Shown here: positions 37,915 to 46,497 of the stretch, piece by piece
Position numbering within the stretch: the stretch's first letter is position 1
How the letters are laid out: every line of letters starts with the position of its first letter
Origin: Pseudozobellia sp. WGM2
GTDB taxonomy: Bacteria; Bacteroidota; Bacteroidia; Flavobacteriales; Flavobacteriaceae
Direction of reading: 5' to 3'
Length of the DNA stretch: 64,000 bases
Assembly (NCBI RefSeq): GCF_017810075.1
Contig: NZ_JADNYK010000005.1
Location: 1-64,000, forward strand
Program-made: the position numbers and the translations under genes
The notes under the pieces: model-generated
What the model was told of the DNA's origin: nothing
Seen by the model: the letters and a program-made list of their open reading frames with translations, nothing else
Database searches by the model: none

Positions 37915-39581
37915 TTATCTTACCTTCTTGCCTCTTGGAGTTTTGTTCTTGGTTTTAGATTTTGAACCTACCCTTGACATTGCACATCGGAATCCGATAT
38001 TATCGGTAGCCATATACTGAGGCATATACCTTCTTTGTGCAGGATCTAACCAATATGCTCTATCTCGCCAAGAACCACCTTTATAAACACGAACCTCATC
38101 GTTGATCAAACTGGTTCTATTGTTCGACTTGTCATATTGACGAACTAAATCACCTACCGAGTCACGTTCTACTTTGTGTTTTGGAGCATTGTACATTTTT
38201 AGGTTGGCATCTTCCTCATCTTCATCGCTAAACCTGTCGAAGAACCTAGAAGAGCCTGGATCGCCATCTCTATAACCTCTATTGTCACTAGAAGAGAAGT
38301 TCGTTCTTAAATAGGTTTCTTCTTCACCTATTGGCACCATTGCAATCTCACCTGGAAGGTTTACGGCAACAATTTTACCTGTAGGAAGTGTATCATAAAC
38401 AATCGAATCTCTAAGTACGTTTACTTTACCATCTTCACCTATAGCTGTTTTCATATAGATGTTGCCACGGTAGTAGTTGAAATCACTGACTTCATCGTCA
38501 ACTATTGGGCGATACACATCTGCAACCCACTCGGCCACGTTACCGGCCATGTCGTAAAGACCTAGATCGTTAGGCTTATAAGACATTACCTGAGCTGTAA
38601 TATCGGCACCATCGTCTGACCATCCTGCGATTCCACCATAATCACCTTTTCCTTGTTTGAAGTTTGCCAATTGATCACCTCTACCTACACGTTGTCCGTT
38701 ACGGGTGTAATCTCCTTCCCATGGGTATTTTTTCTACCTCTATAGTTATTGTATTCTCTAGTTCCTTGGTTCGCTTGAGCGGCGTATTCCCATTCAGTTT
38801 CCGTAGGTAGTCTATACTCGGGCATGATAACACCACTGCTCCTTTTAGCATAGGTATTTACACTGTCTTTCTTTTGCTTGCCCTGTAAAGAGTCGATTTG
38901 ACCGTTGTAAACAGATTCTGGCCTGTTCAAATAAGCTTCGGTACTGAATGTGCCGGCAACTTCACCAGTTGCAGCCTGGTACTTAGCGTCTTTTGCCAAA
39001 TAACCTTCTCGCTCTAACATCACTTCGTTTACACGATCGGTTCGCCATTCTGCGAATTGCGTAGCTTGAACCCAATTGACCCCTACAACCGGATACTCAG
39101 CGTAAGCCGGATGGCGTAAGTAGTTGTTCGTCATGGTTTCGTTAAAGCCTAATCTGTTTCTCCATACTAAAGTGTCGGGCAATGCACCTTTATAAATATT
39201 GGTATATTTCGGATTTTCTGGAGGATAAACACTTTTCAAATAATCAAGATATTCTAAGTACATGACATTGGTCACCTCGGTCTCGTCCATATAAAAAGAC
39301 TGTACGTGTTGTGAGGTAGGGGTGTTGTTCCAATCGTGCATAACATCGTCCTGAACTTTACCCTTTGTAAAAGTTCCTCCTTCAACGAATACTAGACCAG
39401 GAGCGGTTTCTTGCTCTTTAAAGTCGGTATTGTATTGAAAACCACCTTCTTTGGAGTTTATTTTCCATCCTGTGGCTCGCGACACGTCTTTGGATGATCC
39501 GGAATTTTTACAGCTGGTGACCGTAAAACCTCCTGCAACCACTGCACAAGAAAGTACAACTTTGATAAACTGTTTTTTCAT
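37915..39581 (-). pseudogene. gldJ: Gliding motility lipoprotein GldJ, interrupted by a one-base frameshift
   Basis: Two adjoining minus-strand frames (start 39581, stop at 38685; and the frame ending at 37915) are the two halves of one GldJ. The first half has a lipoprotein signal (VTSC, Cys24) and the start of the FGE-sulfatase fold (PEYRLPTETEWEYAAQA); the second continues it (YDMAGNVAEWVADVYR, RVYKGGSWRDRAYW). Reading across an A6 run (T6 at 38728-38733 on the plus strand) with one extra base restores GRK-K-YPWEGDY and on to LANFKQG without a break, giving about 555 residues, the normal GldJ length. GldJ is needed for gliding and type IX secretion. Either a sequencing error, a true lesion, or frameshifting at the slippery run explains this. 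Confidence 0.88.
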
Positions 39582-40040
39582 AATTAGGACTTGAGTTCAA
39601 ATGGTCCGCCTACTTATAAAACGTAGTTGGAAATTTGTATTTTGATTAATTATTAGCCTCGCTTTCGGCATATAAAACGATGATTTGCTCATAATATTTT
39701 ATAGCCTAATAAAATATTTTAGCTCATTCGGCACGCCCTTCGATTGCTAGTGAAAGGTGCTACTAAAAACCATAACGGAACAAATGGGGTTATAGTATAG
39801 GGACGGGCATTTCTTTTGCCAGGTAATTAAAGCATCGATCGACCCTTTTGAAAAAGCGAAAATAGCTATAAATGTGCCAATACGGTTCTAATTGATGTGA
39901 ATCACACTAAAATCAAAAAAAATAAAGATTTTGATATAAGATTATCGTTAAAAGACCGTTTACATGTAATACAACCAATATATTTTTACATTCACCCTCG
40001 ATTAACAATATTTGACCGACTTAAAATTAGACCTTTAAAG
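39582..40040. other. Intergenic region between gldJ and porV
   Basis: About 459 bases separate divergent gldJ and porV. An open frame from 39897 is in phase with porV, but its 48 extra residues (charged, no signal) do not look like PorV or PorU. No gene is recognised and no exact TAnnTTTG element was found. Promoters for both neighbours must lie here. The large porU gene often found at this place is absent. Confidence 0.5.
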
Positions 40041-41192
40041 ATGAAAAAATTATCAATTCTTTTTTTGCTGTTATTCATTTGTGAATTATCGGCGCAAGAG
40101 GCCAGTGATCGAGTGATTACAACTGCGGTTCCTTTTCTTAATATCGCCGCTGATGCAAGGGCCGCCGGTATGGGTGATATGGGTGTTGCGACATCTACCG
40201 ACGCTTTTTCTCAACAATGGAACCCTGCCAAGTTTGCTTTTGCCGAACGTCAAATGGGTGTTGGGCTAGGTTATACCCCATACTTGAGTAACACAGTTTC
40301 GGGTATCGGTTTGTTAAACGCTAGTTATTTCAATAAAATTACCGAGCAAAGTGCTTTCGCGGTCGGTCTACGTTATTTTACATTAGGTGAAATTGAGCTT
40401 CGTCAATCTTTTGATGATGCGGGCACGATTGTTAAGCCTAACGAATTTTCGCTCGATGGTTCATACTCTCTTAAGTTGAGCCCTACTTTTTCGATGGCCG
40501 TAGGTGGGCGATATATCAGATCCAACCTCAAGTTTCAGTCAGATGCAAATGTTGATTCTAAGCCAGGCAGTACATTTGCTGTTGATGTTGCCGGTTTTTA
40601 TCGTTCACGTGAAATAGCCTATAATAGTTTTGATGGGCGGTGGAGAGGTGGTTTCAATATTTCTAATTTAGGCGGAAAAATTGCTTACGACGAGAACGGA
40701 CAACAGAACTTTATTCCGGCTAACTTAAGATTAGGTCTTGGCTTTGACTTTATTATAGATCAAGATAATACCATTGGGTTAACAACGGAATTTAACAAGC
40801 TATTGGTGCCGACTCCACAAGATTTTGACGGAGATGGTGATTTAGATGCTGCGGATAACGATGAATATCAAGATATCGGATTTTTGAGCGGAGTGTTCAA
40901 ATCTTTTGGTGATGCTCCCGATGGTTTTAGTGAAGAACTAAAAGAAATGACTTGGGCCTTAGGTGCCGAATATGTATATCAAGATTCATTCATGTTTCGT
41001 ACAGGGTATTTTAATGAGAGCGATGTAAAAGGTTTTAGAAAGTATTTCACGCTTGGTGCCGGCTTTAAGTTCAAATCGGCGCAAATAGACTTGTCATATT
41101 TGTTCTCTACTTCACAAATTGTGAACCCTGTAGAGAATACCTTGCGTTTCTCTCTGACTTTCAATTTAGGGGATGAGTACTATAACGACTAA
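40041..41192 (+). CDS. porV: Type IX secretion outer-membrane protein PorV (LptO)
   Basis: 383 residues from the ATG at 40041, which starts a clear signal peptide (cleavage after about residue 18, ELSA-Q). The mature start with TTAVPFLNIAADARAAGMGDMGVATSTDAFSQQWNPAKF is the characteristic PorV opening, followed by a FadL-like beta-barrel pattern ending in SLTFNL. PorV shuttles T9SS cargo from the Sov/SprA translocon to the PorU sortase at the cell surface. An upstream in-phase extension to 39897 is discarded because it would bury the signal peptide. Confidence 0.93.
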   Translation: MKKLSILFLLLFICELSAQEASDRVITTAVPFLNIAADARAAGMGDMGVATSTDAFSQQWNPAKFAFAERQMGVGLGYTPYLSNTVSGIGLLNASYFNKITEQSAFAVGLRYFTLGEIELRQSFDDAGTIVKPNEFSLDGSYSLKLSPTFSMAVGGRYIRSNLKFQSDANVDSKPGSTFAVDVAGFYRSREIAYNSFDGRWRGGFNISNLGGKIAYDENGQQNFIPANLRLGLGFDFIIDQDNTIGLTTEFNKLLVPTPQDFDGDGDLDAADNDEYQDIGFLSGVFKSFGDAPDGFSEELKEMTWALGAEYVYQDSFMFRTGYFNESDVKGFRKYFTLGAGFKFKSAQIDLSYLFSTSQIVNPVENTLRFSLTFNLGDEYYND

Positions 41193-41217
41193 ACTATATT
41201 TTAAAATATAAGCAAAG

Positions 41218-41238
41218 ACCTGCATTGCGCAGGTTTTT
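41218..41238 (+). terminator. Terminator after porV
   Basis: Stem ACCTGC/GCAGGT with loop attgc, followed by a T5 run, 25 bases after the porV stop and before cdd. It is short but well formed. Confidence 0.75.
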
Positions 41239-41264
41239 GTATTTTAAACCCTTGTGATTCATTT

Positions 41265-41747
41265 ATGAAAAAGGAGAAAATCGAGTTTGAGTTAACTATT
41301 TTTGATGGTTTTGATGAACTCTCGGACGATAGTAAGTCTCTCATGCAACAGGCTGTGGAAGCTCGTAGAAATGCTTATGCGCCTTATTCTAAATTTCAAG
41401 TAGGTGCTGCCGTATTGTTAGAGAATGATGAAGTTATAATCGGGAACAATCAAGAGAATGCATCTTACCCTTCGGGTTTATGTGCCGAAAGGGTGGCCAT
41501 ATTTTATGCTGGAGCCAAATATCCTGGGGTGGCCATCAAGTCTGTGGCGATTACCGCAACTTCCAAAAACTATCAAGTTCAAACTCCCGCTGCACCATGC
41601 GGAAATTGTCGGCAAGCGATGTCAGAATATGAGGTGAAGCAAAAATCACCTATTAAGGTTCTTTTAATGGGGGAGAGCGGACCTGTATATGAATGTAACT
41701 CCATTTCAGATATACTGCCATTGGGTTTCGATAGCTCTTATTTGTAG
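41265..41747 (+). CDS. cdd: Cytidine deaminase
   Basis: 160 residues. Zinc-binding and catalytic motifs are present: CAE at Cys73-Glu75 (SGLCAERVA) and PCGNC with Cys112 and Cys115, plus the FQVGAAVL and NQENASYPSG substrate segments. It converts cytidine and deoxycytidine to uridine forms in pyrimidine salvage. Position between porV and the pyruvate dehydrogenase genes is the conserved flavobacterial order. Confidence 0.95.
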   Translation: MKKEKIEFELTIFDGFDELSDDSKSLMQQAVEARRNAYAPYSKFQVGAAVLLENDEVIIGNNQENASYPSGLCAERVAIFYAGAKYPGVAIKSVAITATSKNYQVQTPAAPCGNCRQAMSEYEVKQKSPIKVLLMGESGPVYECNSISDILPLGFDSSYL

Positions 41748-41939
41748 CCTGAACAATCTTTCAAGATAGTTTTTTCACCGTTGCAATGATGTTTATATAG
41801 ACTATCATTACATGTAGTTAGTCACTGTTTGAATTTTAAATTTCCATTTACGAAAGACAGAAGAATGGAAGTTTTTACTTTGTATTTAAAATCTATGTAA
41901 CCTTTTACCTCAATTTTTTTCAGCTAATAATTTAATATG

Positions 41940-41947
41940 TATTTTTG
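41940..41947 (+). promoter_or_regulatory. Candidate -7 element of pdhA
   Basis: TATTTTTG matches TAnnTTTG, 69 bases before the pdhA start. A TTT-rich run about 19 bases upstream may serve as a weak -33. The rest of the 269-base gap after cdd shows no gene. Confidence 0.4.
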
Positions 41948-42016
41948 CTCTTCTTGTTTGGTCCGGTTCTCAGTCGAACCTTCAAGATGTATAGGAATCC
42001 TAATTAAATAGCATCA

Positions 42017-43012
42017 ATGAAAAAAATTACCAAAGAAGTATATCTCAAGTGGTATGAAGATATGTTGTTTTGGCGCAAGTTCGAAGACAAACTGGCCCAA
42101 GTATACATTCAACAAAAGGTTAGAGGTTTTTTGCACTTATATAATGGTCAAGAGGCTGTGTTGGCAGGTGCTTTGCATGCCATGGATCTCACCAAAGACC
42201 GTATGATAACCGCATATAGAAACCACGTACAGCCAATAGGTATGGGCGTAGATCCCAAAGCGGTTATGGCTGAGCTTTACGGCAAAGTAACCGGTACCTC
42301 TAAAGGTATGGGAGGCTCTATGCACATATTTTCAAAAGAACATCGTTTTCATGGCGGGCACGGTATAGTTGGTGGCCAGATTCCTCTAGGAGCCGGTATG
42401 GCTTTCGGAGATAAGTACTTTGGAAGGGATAACGTAACCCTTTGTTATATGGGTGACGGTGCCGTAAGACAAGGTTCTTTTCATGAGGCTATGAACTTGG
42501 CTATGCTGTGGCAACTTCCGGTGGTATTTATTTGTGAGAATAATGGCTATGCGATGGGTACTTCTGTGGCTAGAACATCACACTCTACTGAAATCTGGAA
42601 ATTAGGTTTAGGCTACGAAATGCCTTGCGGACCTGTTGATGGAATGAACCCCGAGACTGTAGCTCAAGAAATGAGTAAAGCGATCGAAAGAGCTCGAAGT
42701 GGTGGTGGGCCAACATTTTTAGAGATGAAGACTTACCGTTATAGAGGGCATTCAATGTCTGATGCACAACATTATAGAACCAAGGAAGAAGTAAAGGAAT
42801 ATCAAAAGATAGACCCGATTACCCAAGTTCTTGACGTCATAAAAGAAAATAACTACGCGACCGACGAGGAAATCAAGAAGATTGATGACGATGTGAAAAA
42901 GCGCGTGGCCGAGTGCGAAAAATTTGCAGATGAGTCAGAGTACCCACCTGTACAGCAATTGTACGATATGGTCTATGAGCAAGAGGATTTTCCGTTTGTA
43001 CAACATAAATAA
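42017..43012 (+). CDS. pdhA: Pyruvate dehydrogenase E1 component, alpha subunit
   Basis: 331 residues. Thiamine diphosphate motif GDG-A-x(n)-NN is clear (YMGDGAVRQGSFHEAMNLA to CENNGYAMGTS), along with RTSHS and YRYRGHSMSD, the phosphorylation-loop region. It decarboxylates pyruvate with the beta subunit, which is not in this window. The E2 gene follows 8 bases later, so they are co-transcribed. Confidence 0.95.
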   Translation: MKKITKEVYLKWYEDMLFWRKFEDKLAQVYIQQKVRGFLHLYNGQEAVLAGALHAMDLTKDRMITAYRNHVQPIGMGVDPKAVMAELYGKVTGTSKGMGGSMHIFSKEHRFHGGHGIVGGQIPLGAGMAFGDKYFGRDNVTLCYMGDGAVRQGSFHEAMNLAMLWQLPVVFICENNGYAMGTSVARTSHSTEIWKLGLGYEMPCGPVDGMNPETVAQEMSKAIERARSGGGPTFLEMKTYRYRGHSMSDAQHYRTKEEVKEYQKIDPITQVLDVIKENNYATDEEIKKIDDDVKKRVAECEKFADESEYPPVQQLYDMVYEQEDFPFVQHK

Positions 43013-43020
43013 TTAGGTAA

Positions 43021-44670
43021 ATGGCAGAGATAATAAGCATGCCCCGATTGAGCGATACCATGGAAGAAGGTACCGTGGCAAAATGGCTAAAGAGTGTTGG
43101 CGATAAAGTTGAAGAAGGAGATATATTAGCAGAAATCGAAACCGATAAGGCTACGATGGAGTTTGAATCTTTTTACGAAGGTACTTTACTTCATATCGGT
43201 ATTGAGGAAGGTGATGGTGCTCCCGTAGACTCCCTTTTAGCTATTATTGGTGAAGAGGGTGAAGACATATCAAGCTTGCTGAACGGCGAAAGTAAATCAT
43301 CAACGGAAGAAGATGATTCTGATTCTGAAGAAAAAGAAGAGGAAACATCGAGCGAAGCCGAAGGTGAATCTTCAGATGATTCTGGGGAAGCTGAAGTTCC
43401 TGAGGGAGTTGAAATCATTAAGATGCCCCGATTGAGCGATACCATGGAAGAGGGTACGGTAGCTGCTTGGTTGAAAAGCGTTGGTGACGAGGTCGAAGAA
43501 GGAGATATTCTTGCCGAAATCGAAACCGATAAGGCTACGATGGAGTTTGAATCGTTCTATTCCGGAACTTTATTACACATCGGTATAAAAGAAGGGGAGT
43601 CATCACCTGTTGATGCGGTTCTTGCTGTAATCGGCCCGAAAGGAACCGATGTCGATGCTGTTTTGAATAGTAAGTCTTCTTCCGGCAAGAAGAAAACTTC
43701 ATCAGAAGAGCCTAAAAAAGAAGCCCCAGACGATAAGAAGGAGAAGGTTGATGAAAGTTCGCCTGCGGCAAATGACGGCAAGCGGATATTTGCATCTCCA
43801 TTGGCCAAGAAAATTGCGGCTGACAAGGGTATAGATTTATCCTCGGTTTCCGGTACAGGTGATAATGGTAGAATTGTCAAAAAAGATATCGAGAATTATA
43901 CGCCTTCAGAAAAGAGGGAAGCACCAAAAAGTGCCGATAGTGCTGCACCGGCCAAGGCTGCAGCTCCGGTAATTCTGCCTGTTGGTGAAGAGGGCAGTGA
44001 AGAGGTGAAGAATTCTCAAATGCGCAAGGTTATAGCCAAGCGCCTTTCAGAATCTAAGTTTACGGCACCTCATTATTATTTGACCATTGAGGTCGATATG
44101 GGCAATGCCATGGCCTCTAGAAAACAAATTAATGAATTGCCCGATACCAAGGTCTCGTTTAACGATATGGTAGTAAAAGCATGCGCGATGGCTTTGAAAA
44201 AACATCCGCAAGTGAACACTACCTGGAACGGTGATACCACTCGATACAATCAGCATGTTCATGTAGGTGTGGCAGTTGCCGTTGATGAAGGTCTCGTAGT
44301 TCCTGTATTAAAATTTACCGACCAAATGAACCTGACCCAAATTGGCGCATCGGTCAAAGACTTGGCAGGTAGGGCACGAAACAAAAAGTTGACTCCTGCC
44401 GAAATGGAAGGTAGTACTTTTACGGTTTCGAATTTAGGTATGTTCGGTATTGTTGAGTTCACCTCTATTATTAACCAACCGAATTCAGCAATTTTATCAG
44501 TTGGCGCCATTGTGCAAAAACCAGTAGTGAAAGACGGTCAGATTGTAGTTGGTAATACCATGAAAGTAACATTGGCCTGCGACCACAGAACAGTAGACGG
44601 TGCTACAGGTGCTCAATTTTTACTTACTTTAAGAGCATATCTAGAGAACCCGGTCACGATGTTGGCTTAA
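43021..44670 (+). CDS. pdhC: Pyruvate dehydrogenase E2, dihydrolipoamide acetyltransferase
   Basis: 549 residues. Two lipoyl domains (about 1-80 and 131-210), each with the lipoylated Lys in ETDKATMEFE (Lys43 and Lys171); a Ser/Glu-rich linker; an E1/E3-binding domain (about 256-291, FASPLAKKIAADKGIDL); an Ala/Pro linker; and the catalytic domain ending in DHRTVDGATGAQFL. It transfers acetyl groups to CoA as the complex core. The two lipoyl domains are close copies at the DNA level. Confidence 0.95.
   Translation: MAEIISMPRLSDTMEEGTVAKWLKSVGDKVEEGDILAEIETDKATMEFESFYEGTLLHIGIEEGDGAPVDSLLAIIGEEGEDISSLLNGESKSSTEEDDSDSEEKEEETSSEAEGESSDDSGEAEVPEGVEIIKMPRLSDTMEEGTVAAWLKSVGDEVEEGDILAEIETDKATMEFESFYSGTLLHIGIKEGESSPVDAVLAVIGPKGTDVDAVLNSKSSSGKKKTSSEEPKKEAPDDKKEKVDESSPAANDGKRIFASPLAKKIAADKGIDLSSVSGTGDNGRIVKKDIENYTPSEKREAPKSADSAAPAKAAAPVILPVGEEGSEEVKNSQMRKVIAKRLSESKFTAPHYYLTIEVDMGNAMASRKQINELPDTKVSFNDMVVKACAMALKKHPQVNTTWNGDTTRYNQHVHVGVAVAVDEGLVVPVLKFTDQMNLTQIGASVKDLAGRARNKKLTPAEMEGSTFTVSNLGMFGIVEFTSIINQPNSAILSVGAIVQKPVVKDGQIVVGNTMKVTLACDHRTVDGATGAQFLLTLRAYLENPVTMLA
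43039..43586 (+). repeat. Duplicated lipoyl-domain coding segment, 384-base spacing
   Basis: Bases 43039-43202 and 43423-43586 are direct near-identical copies coding the two lipoyl domains, for example MPRLSDTMEEGTVA and EIETDKATMEFESFY in both. Many codons are the same even at third positions, pointing to a recent duplication or gene conversion within the gene. Confidence 0.85.
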
Positions 44671-44692
44671 GTATCTCTGATTATATTATATC

Positions 44693-44726
44693 AAGGCATT
44701 CCGATTATTTCGGGATGCCTTTTTTT
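44693..44726 (+). terminator. Terminator of the pyruvate dehydrogenase operon
   Basis: Stem AAGGCAT-t-CCGA with TCGG-g-ATGCCTT (one mismatch), short loop, followed by a T7 run. It lies 22 bases after the E2 stop. Confidence 0.9.
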
Positions 44727-44760
44727 ATTTCTAAATTGTACCCAAACTAAATAATACCCC

Positions 44761-45810
44761 ATGAGAAATAGCATAATTATTACTGTCGGTCTTTTGGCAA
44801 TGGCCTGTGGTACCACTAAAATTGACGAGTCGGTAACTTTAGAAAGTGAAAGTGCTGTGAAATTTGACCGTAGCTTAATGGTTGTACCCCAAAAGCCGAG
44901 CGATTTAGAGGGTATAGAAATGTCTATGGCTTCACCGCAAACTCAATTTACGAGTGTCGCTAAAGTTGAGGCTATCATGAATTTTTTGGCTTCAGACGAG
45001 TTACAGGGGCGTGATACAGGTAGTGAAGGTATAGCCAAGGCCGCTGATTTTATCGAGAATGTTTTCAAAGAAAATGGAGTCGCTCCATATTTCGAAGATT
45101 ATCGAGATATGCTCTCTAATTTTGACCAGCCCGCTTATAATATGGTGGGGTTTATTGAAGGTAATGACCCAAACTTGAAAAATGAGTTTATCATCATAGG
45201 GGCGCATTATGATCATATCGGTTTAATAGAAGAAGAAAATGGAGACAAAATAGCTAATGGTGCTAATGATAACGCTACGGGCACGACCACAGTTCTTGAA
45301 TTGGCCAGATATTTTGGTGGGGCTAAGACCAATAAGCGCAGCCTTATTTTTGCATTGTTCAGTGCGGAAGAAAAAGGTTTGCTCGGATCTAAGCATTTAG
45401 CACAAAAACTTAAGAATGAAAATTTAAACCTATACGCAATGTTGAATTTCGAAATGGTCGGTGTACCGTTACAAGGTAAAGACCATTTAACCTATTTGAC
45501 CGGATATGAAGAATCGAATTTGGCCGAGATAGCCAATAGTTACTCATCAGAAAAGTTTGCGGGTTTTTTACCAAAAGCTAAGGAGTTTAATTTGTTCAAG
45601 CGCTCCGATAATTATCCTTTTCATGAGGCTTTCGGCGTGCCTTCCCAGACTTTTTGCACTTTTGATTTCACCAATTTCAATCACTATCACAAAGTAGGTG
45701 ATGAAGTTTCAGAGATGAATTTTGAACACATGGCCAGCCTGATTAATAAAAGTATTCCTGTTATTATGGGTATCACCAATGCGGCAACTAAAGAGATAAA
45801 ATACAATTAA
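44761..45810 (+). CDS. M28 family zinc aminopeptidase, lipoprotein
   Basis: 349 residues. A lipoprotein signal ends in AMAC (Cys16). The M28 zinc-site motifs are in order: GAHYDHIG (His), NGANDNATGTTTVLE (bridging Asp), and FSAEEKGLLGS (catalytic Glu pair), with a later SDNYPFHEAFGVP segment for the last His. It releases amino acids from peptides in the periplasm or at the cell surface. The next gene starts on its stop codon (TAATG). Confidence 0.9.
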   Translation: MRNSIIITVGLLAMACGTTKIDESVTLESESAVKFDRSLMVVPQKPSDLEGIEMSMASPQTQFTSVAKVEAIMNFLASDELQGRDTGSEGIAKAADFIENVFKENGVAPYFEDYRDMLSNFDQPAYNMVGFIEGNDPNLKNEFIIIGAHYDHIGLIEEENGDKIANGANDNATGTTTVLELARYFGGAKTNKRSLIFALFSAEEKGLLGSKHLAQKLKNENLNLYAMLNFEMVGVPLQGKDHLTYLTGYEESNLAEIANSYSSEKFAGFLPKAKEFNLFKRSDNYPFHEAFGVPSQTFCTFDFTNFNHYHKVGDEVSEMNFEHMASLINKSIPVIMGITNAATKEIKYN

Positions 45811-46490
45811 TGGCAAATGTTATAATAACGGGGTCGAGCAGAGGTATTGGCTATGAGTTGGCTCAACTGTTCGCTGATAATGATTGCAAGGTTTTAGCCC
45901 TTTCTAGAAATAATGCGCCTATTGAGAAGCTAGGGCATGAAAATATTAAAAGCTTTCCCTTTGATTTGTCTAGTTCGAATGATTTTCAAAAGCTTGACAA
46001 TTTTTTGAGTAACAATTGGAAAAGTGTCGATATTCTAATTAACAACGCAGGGAGTCTACTTAATAAACCCTTTCTTGAAACTTCGAGTAAAGAGTTCGAA
46101 GATGTTTACAAAGTGAATGTTTTTGGTGTCGCCGAGATGACTAAAACAGTATTGCCATATATGCCTAAAGAGGGTCATGTGGTAACTGTTAGTTCTATGG
46201 GAGGTGTGCAGGGCAGTATGAAATTTCCTGGTCTTTCGGCTTACAGTTCAAGTAAGGGGGCGGTAATAACATTGACAGAGCTTTTGGCCGAAGAATTTAA
46301 GGAGACAGGTCCTTCGTTCAATGTGTTGGCTTTGGGTGCTGTTCAGACCGAAATGCTTGAAGAAGCGTTTCCAGGGTATAAAGCTCCGACCACTGCTCTT
46401 GAGATGGCAAATTATATTAAAGATTTTGCCTTGAAGGGGCATAAACTCTACAATGGCAAAATGTTACAGGTTAGTAACAGTACCCCATGA
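45810..46490 (+). CDS. SDR family oxidoreductase
   Basis: 226 residues: cofactor motif GSSRGIGYELA near residue 8, NNAG near 77, catalytic Ser in TVSSMGG and YSSSKGA (Tyr, Lys). Compact and without a distinguishing C-terminus. Translationally coupled to the M28 peptidase gene. The substrate is unknown. Confidence 0.87.
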   Translation: MANVIITGSSRGIGYELAQLFADNDCKVLALSRNNAPIEKLGHENIKSFPFDLSSSNDFQKLDNFLSNNWKSVDILINNAGSLLNKPFLETSSKEFEDVYKVNVFGVAEMTKTVLPYMPKEGHVVTVSSMGGVQGSMKFPGLSAYSSSKGAVITLTELLAEEFKETGPSFNVLALGAVQTEMLEEAFPGYKAPTTALEMANYIKDFALKGHKLYNGKMLQVSNSTP

Positions 46491-46497
46491 CAATTGC

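Noticed and set aside
39897-40040. N-terminal extension of porV by 48 codons
   Set aside because: It would place a charged segment before a clear signal peptide, so export would fail; the ATG at 40041 is far more likely.
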